Both the position numbers and the translations under genes were made by a program. 22,214 nucleotides of DNA, from the NCBI GenBank assembly GCA_008931825.1, contig QXVZ01029541.1, positions 1-22,214 on the forward strand, written 5' to 3'. Position 1 is the first letter of the stretch; every line of letters starts with the position of its first letter. A model generated the notes under the pieces. That model was not told the origin of the DNA. It did no database searches and saw nothing but the letters and a program-made list of their open reading frames with translations. This DNA comes from Phallusia fumigata. Lineage: Eukaryota > Chordata > Ascidiacea > Phlebobranchia > Ascidiidae. Shown piece after piece: positions 1 to 9,383 of this stretch.

Positions 1-1910
1 TCATTCACTGTGGCTAAAAAGTATTAGGGCCCCAACAGGGTTTAAGCCGCTTGAAAAAATTTCTATGGAGGCCCCGGGGAAACATGTCACGTTGCAGTGT
101 GTGTAGCGGAAGGAAGCAGCGCCTGGTATCGCACTTAAAGATTTGCTTTGGAATACTTGTACTGTATTTCAAAGACAAAATAAAGCTTGAACGCAGAGAT
201 TTTTTAAAGAGCCGAGAAGTTGCCACAGTGTGTTTAAGTGTTGTATTGTCCTTGGTAGTTGAACGTTTGTAGAGATTTGTAAAGTCATCTTATAGTGCAT
301 TCATACGCTTAAAAACAGGCAAAATATTTAAATATATTTGATTTCAAACATCTTGCACCGTTGGTCACGTGAAGCTGCTTCTTGTTTCCACTTTAAAGTA
401 ACAATTGATTTTGGCCTAAGTTGGTGCTGCCAACGCCTTAAATTATGCATTAGAAACTAGTCTTGTATGTATAAAGACCTTAAAGTATATCTCATATTAT
501 TTTTTTGCTAAAAACTGTTTGGTATTTTGTAAATAGGCCTATCGGACGACCTATATTTGACACCGCGTGGTCTTCAACGAAAATCTGCTAATTCCTGCGT
601 AACTGAATTTAATGAGGCAAAAATCAATGTCCGCCCAGCGGGTGTTACAGCCCCTTACTTATACCATAGACATTCGAGGTAGAAGTGACATGTGTAGCGT
701 TTAGTGCAATTAGGAACTTGACGTCATTAATTGCGAATTTGCGCGAACTAGTAGATGAAGTAAGGTCCAGCATGGTACGAACTAGCAAAATAGGTTTTTT
801 ACCTAAACGGTGCCCATTGTGGCCATTAACTTGAATTGCAACGTTTTGCTCCATCCGCATAACCGCCCAAACGATCGTACATCTCTGTTGTAGCTCTCGA
901 TTTAACATGTTAGATTCAAAAAGTACTGTTTGAACTAATATATACGATTTTAGTTTTATTAGACGACAAAACAACTCACTAAATTTAAACACTAACTGCG
1001 TTAGTCACATGAGATGACTGAATTGTAAAGCTAACCTCACAATGAAACGTAGCAATGTAATGAAATAGACGGTAACAAAACATAATAAAACTCGCAAATG
1101 CTTTGTGAGAAAGTAGTTTTGTTTGCCTTTTCTGTTTATTGCGATGACATTACACAAATGTGATACACGTGAATATAAACTTAGTTAACTTAAAACTTCA
1201 AATGCTTCGAAATTTCCAACCGCAACTTCTTTTTCATTCTTGCCAAATTAACGCTTGGTCATGAAGTTTGTAAATGAATAACCAACAGCTTTGCGATATT
1301 TGCTATGTTTACCGGAGAAAGTATGTGCGAGCGTCTTGAGATGCGTATAAGATATTAGCAGCCACTGCAGTGCAAGTGCAAGGGCATATTTCGGATATAC
1401 TGTTTGGTTTCAGTTAAAATACCTAATTGCTGCAAGGAAATTAAATGTCACGTTGTGTGGCCAGTTTTGTGGATAAACTGAAATTTAAGTGTAGGGGAAA
1501 GTTATTCTATATCTGCCAGGGTAAAATTTATTGATAGTCTTTGTGCTTTACGAGCGGAACTGACAATGGTGATATGTAATATACAGTATTTTGAAAAAAA
1601 AACCTTTTCAGTTGTTAGATTTTTTTGTTGATTCGTTTAAACGTCGCGCATCACGTGGCCGTTGAACGGTTCACTGCACACGATAAAGTAAACATGTGCC
1701 GTCAGGCGACAGTCAGGCCAGCGGTCAAATTCCAACCTGTGTCGCAAAGCAGAGTCGGGTCGATGTTCAGACATAGTTTGTTGCTAATTGAGCTCAAATC
1801 ACTTAAACATGTTTTCGTTTTAAACAGGGTAAGCAATTTATATTGTCCCACACACCTTTACATGATGCGTGTCCCATGTTGTTTTAGAACGACTTACTAC
1901 TGAATCATGC
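1..1910. other. Upstream intergenic stretch, no recognised gene
   Basis: I see no family signature in any frame. The open frames (for example 51-272 plus, 645-992 minus, 1625-1903 plus) have no recognisable domain, no cysteine or membrane pattern, and no set of phase-matched splice sites. The DNA is AT-rich with short A and T runs. It may hold the 3' end or UTR of a neighbour or regulatory DNA for the transporter that starts near 2024, but nothing in the sequence shows this. Confidence 0.5.
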
Positions 1911-1950
1911 AATAATTTGGTTTTTCTTGTAATAATTTGGCTTTTCAAGT
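1911..1950 (+). repeat. Two-copy 20-base direct repeat
   Basis: Two adjacent 20-base units both begin aataatttgg and continue with a T-rich tail; they differ at about three positions. The repeat lies just upstream of a TATA-like box. It may be simple slippage or a short promoter element. Confidence 0.5.
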
Positions 1951-1964
1951 TAAGAAACGAACTC

Positions 1965-1970
1965 TATAAA
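1965..1970 (+). promoter_or_regulatory. TATA box candidate for transporter unit 1
   Basis: TATAAA within ctctataaagcagc lies 54 bases before the proposed start codon at 2024, leaving room for initiation about 25-30 bases downstream of the box and a short leader. An in-frame stop overlaps the box, so the coding frame cannot extend further upstream without splicing. Ascidian genes can also use spliced-leader trans-splicing, which would make this motif irrelevant. Confidence 0.4.
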
Positions 1971-2023
1971 GCAGCAGTGCTAAAAACCAATCCCGATTGC
2001 CTCTTGTAATCTGCTTATACGGG

Positions 2024-4206
2024 ATGGACGGTGTTAACTCGAACGTCCCGTTTTTAATACTGTGTTTGCTCAACCTTGTTGTCACATTTGGCACTCTGCT
2101 GCCCGTTGTGGTTAAAATTCAGTTTCTTTATTGGGTGAGTTTTGTCACTGTGGGTTTTCCAGACAAACTGATTCTTAGCCAAATCAAATCTGATGCCAAA
2201 TTTGATTGTTTACAGAAAGTCGCCGAATCACATAATACCACCCACCGAGTAACTACCGATTGCGGGAACAGCACGTCTTCTGCGATTGATCAACTTGTTG
2301 CCAAAGAAGTTTCTAAGTAAGTACTAGTCAAATTCGGACATAAAATTAAAAAAATGAAAATAAGTTTTGTGACTATTTTCACACAAAACTATATCTCCCA
2401 AACTAAAAACAAGAACGACTGTAAAATACCCACCTTCTATCTACTACAGATGGACATTGGAGTTTGACATGACCATGTTTATCCCCGCCAGCTTTGCCGG
2501 AATTATAGTGACGTCATGGGGCGATAAGGTTGGCCGAAAGATTGCCATGACAATACCAGTGGTTGGCATGGTGCTCAGTAACGCGTTTTTTGCGACATCG
2601 ATTTACTTTGAGTAAGTTAACCCAAAACACATCGATCGTCAAGCGAGATTAAAATTATTTTGTGTTTTAGCTGGCCAATAAAGTCCCTGTTTCTGTACAA
2701 CTTTGTGGCTGGCTTGGGAGGCTATTACATGACTCTCCTCATGCAAGGCTATGCATACATCAGCGACATAACGCCAAACAATGATAGGGGGATCAGGTAC
2801 GTACTAAAAGTTCAACTTTATCCAAATCGAATACACACCAAGTTGTTTGTGAATCTTTCACCCCACTACGAATATTTTAAACTCTCTGGTATAGCAATTC
2901 TGTCTTATCTCTGCTACTTTGTAGCCGTTCGGGGTGCTCTTTGACAACGCCATTGTATTTTAACAGAATGGCGATTCTAGACACCTGCTTAGGTGTGGGT
3001 GGTGGAGTGGCTGGGTTAAGCAGTGGATATTGGATTGACAGCCAAGGTTACTTTGCCCCCGTACTTGCGTGTACTATCATGGTTGCTGCGTCCCTTATGC
3101 TTATTCCCCTCTTGCCCGACTCCCACAAGTTAAGGCGCCAACGTGCGGACAAAAATAATCGTGACTCCAATTTAAATGAGGAACGCGCTTCAACCAGTTC
3201 AACGACGTCTGATTACGGGTCATGTGACAACGATGTTAAGAAACCCGATGGTGAGAAATTCATTTGACAGCTTAAATTATATACTGAAACTGTTTTCACC
3301 CTTACAGTTTCATGTGCAGGTTAAAGTTGCACACCCAATTTTTTGTAAAAACGGATTCAAAGTTATTTGAAGAAGTTATGACAGACTTGTTTTTATTGAA
3401 TAATTATTTTGTAGTATTTAAAAAAACTGTGTAAGTCCATGTTTCATACTCTTTTTTTGTAGAGGACGACAAGAAGAAAGGTTACAATCTTATCGACCTC
3501 ATGCGCTCGGTATGGAACGTTTACAGTAGCGAATACAGTCACTGCGACAAGTGTCACGTCACTAGTGACGCTTACAACAACGTCATGGAATCTTCGTCAG
3601 GTATCTACACCAAGATTATAAATATTTCCTCAAACAAACTGAACGCAATTTTTACCAGACGAACTGTGTCCGCATGGTGGCGGAAAATACCCTGGACGGG
3701 TTTGGAGAATGTGGTGTTACTTGATTTCTTACGACTTCGCGATGTACACTAATGTGGGATCAAGCGTTTTTTTGACAATCTTTCTTCTATCACAACCTCT
3801 TTGCTTTAATCCGGTGCTGATCGGCATTCAGTCCGTAAGTACTTGATTCTCATTGTACAGATCTCTTTGAACGCAATTAGAGATCTATATATCATTGGGA
3901 GGAAGGAAAGTTATACCTTTGGTGGCTGGCAGTTGACCTAAAATTTTTCACTTTAATTTTTTCGAATAGCTTAATAAAATGTTGTTTTGGTAGACCTCCT
4001 AATTGTGAATTATCATGAGCTTTATATTTTTGTTTTTTTACAGGGGATGAAGTTTATGGTTATCGCTTTTACTCCCTTACTCATAGTAATATATCAACGT
4101 CTTCTTTCATTTTCAAACAACTTCATAATTATGGCAGGGTTTTTGGGTTGGCTCGCCTACTCACTACTTATGTCATTCGCAACTGAAACATACGTGGTTT
4201 TTATAG
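2024..4206 (+). CDS. SLC46-family MFS transporter, unit 1 (3' end missing)
   Basis: Exons (plus strand): 2024-2134, 2216-2316, 2450-2611, 2671-2796, 2967-3250, 3463-3600, 3659-3834, 4044-4206. All join in phase to 420 codons plus one base, and every intron has GT-AG ends. SLC46 proteins are 12-helix proton-coupled carriers (folate, heme-type and lysosomal substrates in vertebrates); the substrate here is unknown. Visible family marks: TM1 in exon 1; an extracellular loop with two N-glycosylation sequons and a CGN motif; the MFS loop SWGDKVGRK between TM2 and TM3; DRGIRMAILD before TM5; QPLCFNPVLIG after TM7; AFTPLL in TM8. The ATG at 2024 is chosen because an in-frame stop precedes it and helix 1 follows directly. 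Exon 8 ends in a good donor (phase 1), but no exons 9-11 follow; an N occurs 30 bases later. It is either a truncated copy, a gene broken by an assembly error, or an alternative 5' part using the exons of unit 2. Confidence 0.8.
2201..4206 (+). repeat. Duplicated block, left arm (exons 2-8)
   Basis: Matches 5625-7789 in both exons and parts of introns; the shared part of intron 5 around tgacagact is easy to align. Similarity starts about 15 bases before exon 2 and stops at the exon 8 donor, so both breakpoints are at or near intron edges. By eye, exon 2 differs at roughly one base in eight, mostly at silent sites. That is more than expected of two alleles. Confidence 0.75.
3601..3658 (+). other. 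58-base intron 6 of transporter unit 1
   Basis: The donor is CAG|GTATCT and the acceptor TTTTTACCAG|AC. Reading through it puts the TM7 segment in the wrong frame and hits a stop at 3720-3722. Removing it joins TCA-G to AC-GAA (phase 1) and restores RVWRMWCYLISYDFAMYT, the expected start of TM7. The intron is one base shorter than in unit 2, so the length difference does not touch the coding frame. Confidence 0.85.
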
Positions 4207-4891
4207 GTAAGATAAGTAATCCTTTTTTCAATATTNTGTCTATTTTGTCCAGACAATTGATTGTATGCAGAAGCAGCCAAAGCAGGAAACAAACACTTAC
4301 CTTTTAGTCACTTTCGGTCCAGTACGCCAAACGAATCTTATTCCTTCCCTTTATCACTTATGCAGTTCACGTTATACCTTGGGCCAACCTGATGTGTGGC
4401 TTGCAAAAACTCGGGTTATGTACATTGAGGTAAAATGTTTGGTTACATTTCCCCGATGTTTTGCCACACATGGGCCCCATGTTAATCATTACTAATGGTT
4501 TACTGTCTTTGCTTCGATGATGCAAGTTAGTTGGCCCAGACTACAAACGAATTGCAGAGAAGGTAAACCCTAAAATACTTTTGAAACAGAGTTTGTCTGG
4601 CAGGCCGTGTTTTGTAAATAGTTTTTGCTGGCAGGTTTGTTTCTTTTAAAACACTGTTGCTAAAGCATTAGTCCAGTACGGGTTATGATCCACAAGCTAA
4701 TTGGCTATCTTAGGGTGTGTATTGTTTCTTTAAAGTTGGTAGATTAATTTTTCCCTAGGCTAGGTTAGGTAAAATGTATTTGGATAGCTACTTAATCGGT
4801 TAGTTGGCCAGGTAAAAAATGATCACTGCTAATAGATTGCTTATAACTGTTCTTTGCATGTTTGCAGTGTTAGATATAGTTCTTCGAGAAA
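4207..4891 (+). other. Spacer after unit 1 with an assembly N at 4236
   Basis: Starts with the exon 8 donor of unit 1. After the N at 4236 nothing resembles exons 9-11 of unit 2. Two weak exon-like stretches remain: an open stretch ending PDVWLAKTRVMYIE before gtaaaa (about 4390-4429), and LVGPDYKRIAEK between a cag-type acceptor and gtaaac (about 4526-4561). They are compatible in phase with each other but match no family I recognise. The single N suggests a gap of unknown size. Confidence 0.4.
4846..4867 (+). promoter_or_regulatory. Splice acceptor-like site before the unit 2 start
   Basis: A T-rich run ends ttgcatgtttgcag 24 bases before the ATG at 4892. It could be the acceptor of a 5' UTR intron or a spliced-leader trans-splice site, which are common in ascidians. 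No TATA-like box is seen close upstream. Confidence 0.35.
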
Positions 4892-7800
4892 ATGTTTAAA
4901 CAATGTGCACCATACCGTTACCTACTTGTTCACGTAATCTGTCTACTCTGTGCATTTTCCACGTTTATGCTGATGCCGCTGGGGAGCGAATATCTTTACA
5001 AGGTTAGCTACAGAATGTAAACATAATTTTAGTTCAGTAATACTCAGTTCTTTGATAGTCAAACCCCCCAAAAAAAGTTTTTCTAACATTCTGTGATTTG
5101 TCTGAATTTTATTTCAGTTTGAGTTGAACTGCGTAGACCAGCGGTTCTCAAAATGGGGTCCTCTTAGGGGTCTGTGAGCCGATATAAGGGGGACCGCGAA
5201 GCGGCTTCAGTCTCTCTTAGTTTTTCTATCGCTTGAATACTGATATATTGCAGATATACGTTGAGTGCTCCTTTGTGTTACCAACGCACCATGCTGTTTT
5301 GTGAAAGCGATTGTGTGAAGTTATTGAGTGAAGTTAATTTGAGTTGAATTTTTAGTGGGCCGCGAATTATCGAAAAAACTGCAGGTGGGCAGTTATGCAA
5401 AGTTTGAGAACCACTAGCGAGGACCAACCCCCTATTGGCCTTGTTCGATTCACAAGTTACATGTATTTACACTATTTCCATTGTACTTTATCACGTTTTT
5501 TAGTGTAGGTTGTTTCTTACTTAAGTGTAAGCAAGCACTGGGGCTAGAGACCAACACACTTTGCCTAAACGACATTGTAGTTTTTACTTCCGCAACTATT
5601 GGCATTTATGAAAAGTTTGCAGGGTTTGATTATTTACAGAAAGTCGCCGAACTACATAACACTACCCATCGAGTAACTACCGATTGTGGAAACGGCACAT
5701 CTTCAGCAATTGATCAACTCGTTGCCAAAGAAGTTTCCAAGTAAGTACAGGTTAGATTCAAGTGTGAATTAAAATTGTACAAGCATAATGTAATTATATT
5801 CCAAACAAAAGTACTCCTAAAAATTTCGATCAAACTTAAATCAAGAGCAGCTGTAATCCCTAACTCCTACCACAGATGGACATTGGAGTTTGACATGACC
5901 ATGTATATCCCTGCCAGCATTGCCGGAATCATAGTGACGTCATGGGGCGATAAGGTTGGCCGAAAGATTGCCATGACGATACCAGTGGTTGGAATCGTAC
6001 TTAGCAACGCGTTCTTGGCGACCTCGATTTACTTTGAGTGAGTTAAACGCGTAACAAACTAAACGTTACGAGAGGTTGAAATGATTTTGTATTTTAGCTG
6101 GCCAATAAAGTCGCTGTTTCTGTTTAATTTGGTGGGTGGATTGGGAGGATATTTCGTCACTCTTCTCATGCAAGGCTACGCATATATCAGCGACATTACG
6201 CCAAACAATGATAGGGGGATCAGGTACGTATGACTTAAATCTTATCCAACTCGAACACACGTCAAGTTTTTTGTCAACATTCCAGACTGCCACCGAATAT
6301 TTTTTTTGTCTCATCTCTTCGACTTTTTAACCGGTGGGTATACTCTTTGAAAACGTATTGTAACAGAATGACGATTCTAGACACCTGCTTCGGTATAGGA
6401 GGTGGTGTTGCTGGGTTAAGCAGTGGATATTGGATCGACAGCCAAGGTTACTTTGCCCCCGTTCTTGCGTGTACTATCATAGTTGCAGCGTCGCTTATGC
6501 TTATTCCCCTCTTGCCCGACTCCCACAAGTTAAGGCGCCAACGTGCGGATGAGAATGAGGAACGCGCTTCAACCAGTTCGATGACGTCCGATTACGGGAC
6601 GTGTGAATACGTTGTTAAGAAAAGCAAGGGTTAGTAATTCGTTTGACCGAAATAAATTACCAGAAAAGGTTATTTTTAACTGATGGCAAACTGTTTATTT
6701 ATCAAACATTTTTCAACTTTATATTTTTCTGTAATTTTACCCTTATTCTTTCACACCAATTTTTGGTAGAGAACGGATTTAAAGTTACTTGAAACAGTTA
6801 TGACAGACTTTTTATTGAATAAGTATTTTAACGTAGGTCATAAAAAACTGTGAAAGTCAATTTTCATGCTCAATCTTTGTAGAGGACGACAAGAAGAAAG
6901 GCTACTATCTTATCGACCTCATGCGCTCGGTATGGAACGTTTACAGCAGTGAATACAGTCACTGCAACAAGTGTCACGTCACTAGTGACGCTTACAACAA
7001 CGTCATGGAATCTTCGTCAGGTATCTACACCAAGATTTATAAATATTTCCTCAAACAAACTGAACGCGATTTTTACCAGACGAAAAGTGTCCGCATGGTG
7101 GCGGCAAACCTGGACGGGTTTGGAGAATGTGGTGCTACTTGATATCTTACGACTTCGCGATGTATACCAGTGTGGGATCAAGCGTTTTTTCGACAATTTT
7201 TCTTCTATCACAACCTCTTTGCTTTAACCCGGTCTTGATCGGCATTAAAACTGTAAGTACTTGCATTTTGGTTAGCAGATTCTTTGAAATTACAGAAAAA
7301 TCAAAATATTAATATCATTGGAAGGGAATGTGGGTATTCGTGGTTATTGCACGTAAAACGCTGAATGTAGGACCGATATTTTTTAAAGGGTTCATTCCGT
7401 TTTAAACCATTCGCCTGAGCTGACTGCACACAGCTTATCCCAAAACACGCTGATGTAAATTGTCTGAAACAAAAAAAAATAGTATGACTTCCATCGCTTA
7501 GATTTTTGGCAGTTCACACCGGTTCATATCAAAGTTTTCTCGTATGTTGAACGAATTTTTATTGGTAATCGTCCTTATGAGTTGTAATAAGCTTTTACAT
7601 TTTCGTTTTTAATATTTTTTTTGCAGGGGGTGCAGTTCATTGTTATCGCTTTTACTCCCTTACTCGTGGTAATATATCAACGTCTTTTTTCATTTTCAAA
7701 CAACTTAATAATTATAGCTGGATTTTTGGGTTGGCTCGCCTACTCACTACTTATGTCATTCGCAACTGAAGCATACATGGTTTTCATAGGTAAGTCGAAC

Positions 7801-8522
7801 AATACATGTCTTTTCACACACAAAAAATTTTTTTTTCCTTATTTTCACCTATCTGGACCAATCAAGCAGAGCAAAGTTGAGATTATTGGATTTTTGCGTC
7901 ACACTTTCAGCTAAAGTTACAACATAGCAACCAATTAGGTTTCTTGTATGTCCGTACTTTTAAAGAAACTGCAAAACAATGTCTTGGGTTTGTAGCCAGT
8001 GGTCCAATGTTTGTTTTTACTGCTGTATTTGTTTCAGCAACCGCGGTATCGACATTTGGAAACTCACACACCTCTTTCATCAAGGCACAAATGTCCAATC
8101 TCGTGTCGGAATATGAACATGGTAGGAATCTTCTTTGTAATACTCTTTGGAACGATTTGTGCACATATCCTTTTATATCGAGCTTTAAGGGAACTTATTC
8201 ACAAATAAAACCCCTTGACGTATGTTTTGCAGGGGCAGCGTTTGCGTTGTTGTCAAGTTCCGAAATTCTTACTTTTCTACTTGCCACTGTTTCATTTCTG
8301 ACAGTGTACTCGTCTACGCTTTCTATCTACCACGGTTTCGCGTGGCTCTTTGCCGCCATCGTGCTGATTGTCCCGCTCATCCTTATGACGTAAGCAATAC
8401 ATACACATAAACATATAACAGAGACATAACCGTTGCTTTGTTTGTACAGGATTGTGTGGATTGCTGATAAACGAAAACGAAATCGGTCGTTAGATGGCGA
8501 ACGCAAGCCAATTCTGTCTTAA
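4892..8522 (+). CDS. SLC46-family MFS transporter, unit 2 (complete)
   Basis: Exons: 4892-5002, 5640-5740, 5876-6037, 6098-6223, 6367-6629, 6883-7020, 7080-7252, 7627-7789, 8038-8121, 8233-8389, 8450-8522. They sum to 1551 bases: 516 residues and a TAA stop, in phase at every junction. The family is usually about 450-480 residues; the excess is the central cytoplasmic loop (about 225-312). Seen: TM1 (about 10-30); extracellular loop with sequons at N44 and N55 and Cys53; MFS motif around D96-K101; the helix 4/5 signature DRGIRMTILD; TM7 from about 313; QPLCFNPVLIG and AFTPLLVV (exons 7-8); and the SLC46 helix 10/11 region KAQMSNLVSEYEHGAAFALL (exons 9-10). It ends in a basic tail. The likely place is the plasma membrane or lysosome; the substrate is unknown. 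The 37-codon first exon is found by matching length, phase and TM1 position to the family, not by similarity to unit 1. Confidence 0.88.
5139..5416. mobile_element. hAT-type MITE, 278 bp, in intron 1 of unit 2
   Basis: The ends are inverted: CAGCGGTTCTCAAA on the left and TTTGAGAACCACTA on the right (12 of 14 match when reversed). They resemble the CAGNGGTTCTCAA ends of hAT/Charlie elements. The flanks gcgtagac (5131-5138) and gcgaggac (5417-5424) look like a decayed 8-base target duplication with 6 of 8 matching, the size hAT makes. No transposase is encoded, so it is non-autonomous. Unit 1 lacks it at the equivalent intron, although that intron is only 81 bases long and is not alignable. 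Confidence 0.8.
5625..7789 (+). repeat. Duplicated block, right arm (exons 2-8)
   Basis: Partner of 2201-4206, with the same exon order, phases and lengths apart from exon 5 (21 bases shorter, removing seven residues of the cytoplasmic loop) and exon 7 (three bases shorter). Introns 5 and 6 remain alignable; introns 7 and 8 do not. The coding frame is intact in both arms. Confidence 0.75.
7021..7079 (+). other. 59-base intron 6 of transporter unit 2
   Basis: The donor is CAG|GTATCT and the acceptor TTTTTACCAG|AC, as in unit 1. Unspliced, the frame from exon 6 stops at 7140-7142. Spliced, phase-1 joining yields the Asp-Glu-Lys-Cys-Pro-His stretch and then TM7. Confidence 0.85.
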
Positions 8523-9180
8523 ATTCGATGCAATTGGAGTCTTGTATTGTAGTTTGATTTACAATGGTCCAATATACATTGATGGGTTCAGCACGTTTCA
8601 TTTTTTACCTTACGGTTTGTTTCATATCGGTTAATGCATTTTGAATCTGTTAAGCAAATGCATATTTGCGGTTTTGATTTGGTACCAACATTCTAATAGA
8701 CAGTACTGGAAAAGTTTTCTGTTCGTCGTAAATTTGTTTTTGTTGCTGGGTGTGCGACCAAAAAAATACACATTAAATGCTCTTTGTTTTTGAAAGAATG
8801 TCAAGGTTGCTGCTTACTCAACTTCAAAACTAAAAATTCCTTGACTCTTGACTTTGTTATTTTGGAACTGCCTCATAGGTTTTGTCTTAAACAGACAAGC
8901 AGTGTAAATGAAAACATTTTTGGTTTACGCACGGAAAAGTTAAATAACAATAAAAACGCAAAAAACGGTCGTCATCGACGCACAGGGTGAGGTGATATTA
9001 TTTCTATGGTAATGACGTAATATGCTGATGCAGTAAGAAAACATATAAAACGACAAAATATATGCTGAAACAAATAGCAACCAGAAGGCAGCATCACGAA
9101 ACATGTCTTCTCCCTTATCCAACTTTGACCCTCACAGCGATCGAAGGCAAACCCGATTTCATTGCATCACGTGGGTGACA
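8523..9180. other. Intergenic region between convergent genes
   Basis: Holds the 3' UTR of transporter unit 2 and, on the other strand, that of the papilin-like gene. Plus-strand polyadenylation candidates are ATTAAA at 8772-8777 and AATAAA at 8949-8954. I see no AATAAA on the minus strand. No coding signal was recognised. Confidence 0.55.
8772..8777 (+). terminator. Polyadenylation signal candidate for unit 2
   Basis: ATTAAA, the common variant signal, lies 250 bases after the stop codon. A canonical AATAAA at 8949-8954 is an alternative further downstream. Confidence 0.4.
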
Positions 9181-9383
9181 TCACGAGAGCGCCGCGTGCT
9201 TGTGGTGACGTCGTTTGCACGTCTTACAACAAAATTTGGTATAGTGACGACACATTCTAGCTTTTACCACCAACCGGCAGTTGGCGTAACGCGGATAATC
9301 GGTACATTGTTTTGAGGCCAACGTCACCAATGAGGTCACTTTTCTGATGGGTGATGACGTGGTAGTCGCTGTGGAAGATTGAG
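9181..9383 (-). CDS. Last exon: PLAC domain and C-terminus
   Basis: Acceptor TTATTTTCAG, phase 1. A Ser/Thr-rich linker is followed by six cysteines in the PLAC spacing: [11 protein letters not shown], then ARMC, then FCCKTC. The protein ends in a basic tail (KRRHHKH) about ten residues later. PLAC (protease and lacunin) is the C-terminal module of papilin, ADAMTSLs and several ADAMTSs. This fixes the 3' end of the gene; the TGA occupies 9181-9183. Confidence 0.9.

Noticed and set aside
2201..7789. The two SLC46 units being two haplotypes assembled in tandem
   Set aside because: Exon 2 differs at about one base in eight, several introns cannot be aligned and the first exons are different, which is too much for alleles. 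Not fully excluded, given the unmerged overlaps elsewhere.
7944..8393. 149-residue plus frame as a single coding unit
   Set aside because: It runs through introns 8 and 9. Only 8233-8389 of it is used as exon 10; exon 9 lies in another frame with clear splice sites and the SLC46 motif.
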